DNA of 8,943 nt from Acholeplasmataceae bacterium (GTDB lineage: Bacteria > Bacillota_I > Bacilli_A > Acholeplasmatales > Acholeplasmataceae), in the NCBI GenBank assembly GCA_030656435.1, contig JAUSOA010000141.1, positions 1 to 8,943 on the forward strand. Reading direction: 5' to 3'. Under the pieces are notes generated by a model. The model saw only the letters and a list, made by a program, of their open reading frames with translations. It was not told where the DNA came from and searched no databases. Position numbers and translations under genes: made by a program. Every line of letters starts with the position of its first letter. Positions within the stretch are counted from its first letter, which is position 1. Of the stretch, positions 7,570 to 8,943 are shown piece by piece.

Positions 7570-8872
7570 TGAAATCACATCCTTCTATCCATTGACCTTC
7601 TCCGCCTAAAAACTCGCCATTCTTTAGAACGAATTTTCCACGCAAGATTGTTGATATGACCTTACCTGATCCCTGCAATCCTTCATAAAGAGAATAATCA
7701 CAGGTCCCGTGCAATCCAGAAACCACTTCATTAGGGATTGATTTGAAGATTGCAAAATCAGCATCATAGCCTTCCTTGATTTGTCCTTTATTTCTTAATC
7801 CCTGAGTTTGTGCGACGTGAATCGTCATCTTGTCTATCGCTTGATCACCTAAATGATGTCTCATCATTGATAGCGAATGCTCGATTCCACCAATTCCTAG
7901 TGGAATTTCATGTAAGTATTTTTTCTTCTTATCCTGCTTCATAAAGGCACAATGATCTGTTCCTATGGTATGAATATAATTGGAATTTTTAAAAAGTAAT
8001 TCCTGTTCTTTCAGTGAACGTAGAGGAGGTGCAAAGGTATATAAATAACCCTTCTCAGAATTCAATACATCTTTCGTGAATGTAAAATATTGTGGACAAC
8101 TTTCAATAAAGAAATTTTTGTTGATCAAATCCTTGTATTGATCGATTAACCCTACAAGCGTATGACCACTAGAAAGATGAACCATATATAAATTGCCTTT
8201 TGTTTCTTTAGTAAATTTTGCAAGTTTTAATGCTTCAGTGGATTCAGCGATGGTATCTCTACTCATCGGTAAATCCTTATAGGTATAGCTTTGATTAAGC
8301 TTGATTAAATCATCATTTTCAATATGTGCCATAATTAAAAAACGATGTTTTTTGGATAGTTTAAGTAGCTCAGTGATATCAGAATCAACAGTTCTTCTAT
8401 CTGAATCTGAGTAGGTTGTAAAAAGCTTTAAGGTATGCATACCAAGTGATTTCATTTTCAAAACGAATTCCTCTAGATTGCACTTGGGATTTTTGATTGT
8501 TGCGTGGAAATGATAATCAGCAACACTTTTTTTAGCCAGGCTCATTCGTGATAAAAAAGCCTTCTCTAAGCCTTCAACCGTATCCACTGGCTCTAAAAAA
8601 TCAATGTATGTGGTGACTCCACCATATATTGCTGATACACTTCCTGAATAAAAGTTATCTACGGATTTAATCCATCCTAAATCGAGTTCAAAATGAACAT
8701 GAGGGTCGATAATCCCTGGGAGTATTTCATAGCCATTTGCATCATAGGTTTCTAATGCAGGATATATTTGATTAGAAATGAGTGCGATTTTTTCATCCTT
8801 GATATAAATGTTTGTTTCAATAAATGATTGATTGATATAGACTTTTCCCTTAATGATGGCCAATTGATACAT
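7562..8872 (-). CDS. hyuA: Hydantoinase / dihydropyrimidinase-family amidohydrolase
   Basis: This 436-residue cytoplasmic metal-dependent hydrolase belongs to the hydantoinase/dihydropyrimidinase/allantoinase branch of the amidohydrolase superfamily, which opens cyclic amide (ureide) rings. A small N-terminal beta domain leads to the metal motif DPHVHFE (His58, His60). Lys149 in TLKLFTTY is the expected carboxylated bridging lysine. His183 (AHIEN), His232 (HLSSG) and Asp306 (GTDHCAF) complete the binuclear site, and the C-terminal GYDADFAIF segment returns to the beta domain. All catalytic ligands are present, so it should be active. It is slightly shorter than typical D-hydantoinases (about 460 residues). 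The ATG has an excellent AGGAGGG ribosome binding site. The TAA stop lies inside the start of ssnA (8-bp overlap). Next to ssnA and a molybdenum hydroxylase, it matches the hydantoinase of purine/urate-associated clusters. Its true substrate (hydantoin, dihydropyrimidine, allantoin or a reduced purine) cannot be read from the sequence. Confidence 0.88.
   Translation of the reverse strand: MYQLAIIKGKVYINQSFIETNIYIKDEKIALISNQIYPALETYDANGYEILPGIIDPHVHFELDLGWIKSVDNFYSGSVSAIYGGVTTYIDFLEPVDTVEGLEKAFLSRMSLAKKSVADYHFHATIKNPKCNLEEFVLKMKSLGMHTLKLFTTYSDSDRRTVDSDITELLKLSKKHRFLIMAHIENDDLIKLNQSYTYKDLPMSRDTIAESTEALKLAKFTKETKGNLYMVHLSSGHTLVGLIDQYKDLINKNFFIESCPQYFTFTKDVLNSEKGYLYTFAPPLRSLKEQELLFKNSNYIHTIGTDHCAFMKQDKKKKYLHEIPLGIGGIEHSLSMMRHHLGDQAIDKMTIHVAQTQGLRNKGQIKEGYDADFAIFKSIPNEVVSGLHGTCDYSLYEGLQGSGKVISTILRGKFVLKNGEFLGGEGQWIEGCDFNG
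7580..7585 (-). promoter_or_regulatory. Ribosome binding site that decides the ssnA start
   Basis: The minus strand reads GAAGGA. It lies ten bases before the ATG at 7569 but only one base before an in-frame GTG at 7578, which would be too close to use. It therefore supports the ATG and a product three residues shorter than the longest open frame. The site is inside the end of hyuA, so ssnA translation is probably coupled to hyuA. Confidence 0.65.
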
Positions 8873-8877
8873 TGCTA

Positions 8878-8884
8878 CCCTCCT
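8878..8884 (-). promoter_or_regulatory. Strong ribosome binding site of hyuA overlapping the upstream stop codon
   Basis: The minus strand reads AGGAGGG with a five-base spacer (TAGCA) before the hyuA ATG. The first AG of the motif is part of the TAG stop of the preceding gene, so termination and re-initiation can be coupled. The site fixes the hyuA start without ambiguity. Confidence 0.8.
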
Positions 8885-8943
8885 AATTATTGATATGTAT
8901 AACTTCTACATCCTTCAATTGATTTTTTGAAATAACCTCATCA
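8883..8943 (-). CDS. C-terminal end of an unidentified upstream gene (partial)
   Basis: Reading the minus strand from the right edge gives an open frame of 19 codons (DEVISKNQLKDVEVIHINN) closed by TAG at 8885-8883. The 5' part of the gene lies outside the window. The stop codon is fused to the Shine-Dalgarno sequence of hyuA and lies only 10 bases before its ATG, as expected for an upstream operon member translated in this frame. The other two frames of this short stretch were not needed to explain the junction. The residues are charged and hydrophilic, with no motif, so the family cannot be named. By context it may be another enzyme, transporter or cofactor protein of the same catabolic operon, but that is a guess. 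Confidence 0.55.
   Translation of the reverse strand, partial: DEVISKNQLKDVEVIHINN

Noticed and set aside
7570..7578. GTG start for ssnA three codons upstream
   Set aside because: The only ribosome binding site is one base away from the GTG, too close to work, but ten bases from the ATG at 7569.

Overview
The window is A+T-rich bacterial DNA holding one tightly packed block of genes, all on the minus strand, so transcription runs from right to left. Every gene reads through with the standard bacterial code: Trp is TGG, and one gene (xdhC) ends in TGA. This makes the Mollicutes code, where TGA is Trp, unlikely. The base composition, strong purine-rich ribosome binding sites and oxygen-sensitive Fe-S/molybdenum enzyme set suggest an anaerobic low-GC Bacillota or a related lineage. 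The species cannot be named from the sequence.

In transcription order the layout is: the last 19 codons of an unidentified upstream gene (8883-8943); a hydantoinase/dihydropyrimidinase-type amidohydrolase, hyuA (7562-8872); an SsnA-type amidohydrolase (6265-7569); a dihydroorotate-dehydrogenase-like FMN barrel fused to a two-cluster ferredoxin domain (5188-6264); a three-gene xanthine-dehydrogenase-type molybdenum hydroxylase, namely Mo subunit xdhA (3083-5176), 2x[2Fe-2S] subunit xdhC (2617-3093) and FAD subunit xdhB (1784-2623); adenine deaminase ade (56-1768); and a 55-base tail in which the next gene probably begins but cannot be read with confidence. Junctions range from an 11-bp overlap to a 15-bp gap. 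I see no promoter, terminator, RNA gene, repeat array, insertion sequence or stretch over 300 bases without a gene. The window is the interior of a longer operon that continues past both ends.

The enzymes fit an anaerobic purine or related nitrogen-heterocycle catabolic operon. Ade would deaminate adenine to hypoxanthine, and XdhABC would interconvert hypoxanthine, xanthine and possibly urate. The barrel/ferredoxin protein could reduce a ring C=C bond, much as dihydropyrimidine dehydrogenase does, and HyuA and SsnA could hydrolyse cyclic amide or amidine bonds. SsnA, an YgfM-like FAD subunit, a hydantoinase and a molybdenum hydroxylase also occur together in the ygeW-ssnA-xdhD region of Escherichia coli and in purine/urate clusters of gut anaerobes. 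The main departure here is that a small stand-alone barrel plus ferredoxin protein sits where the large YgfK oxidoreductase would be expected. The pathway and substrates are inference; the enzyme families are well supported.
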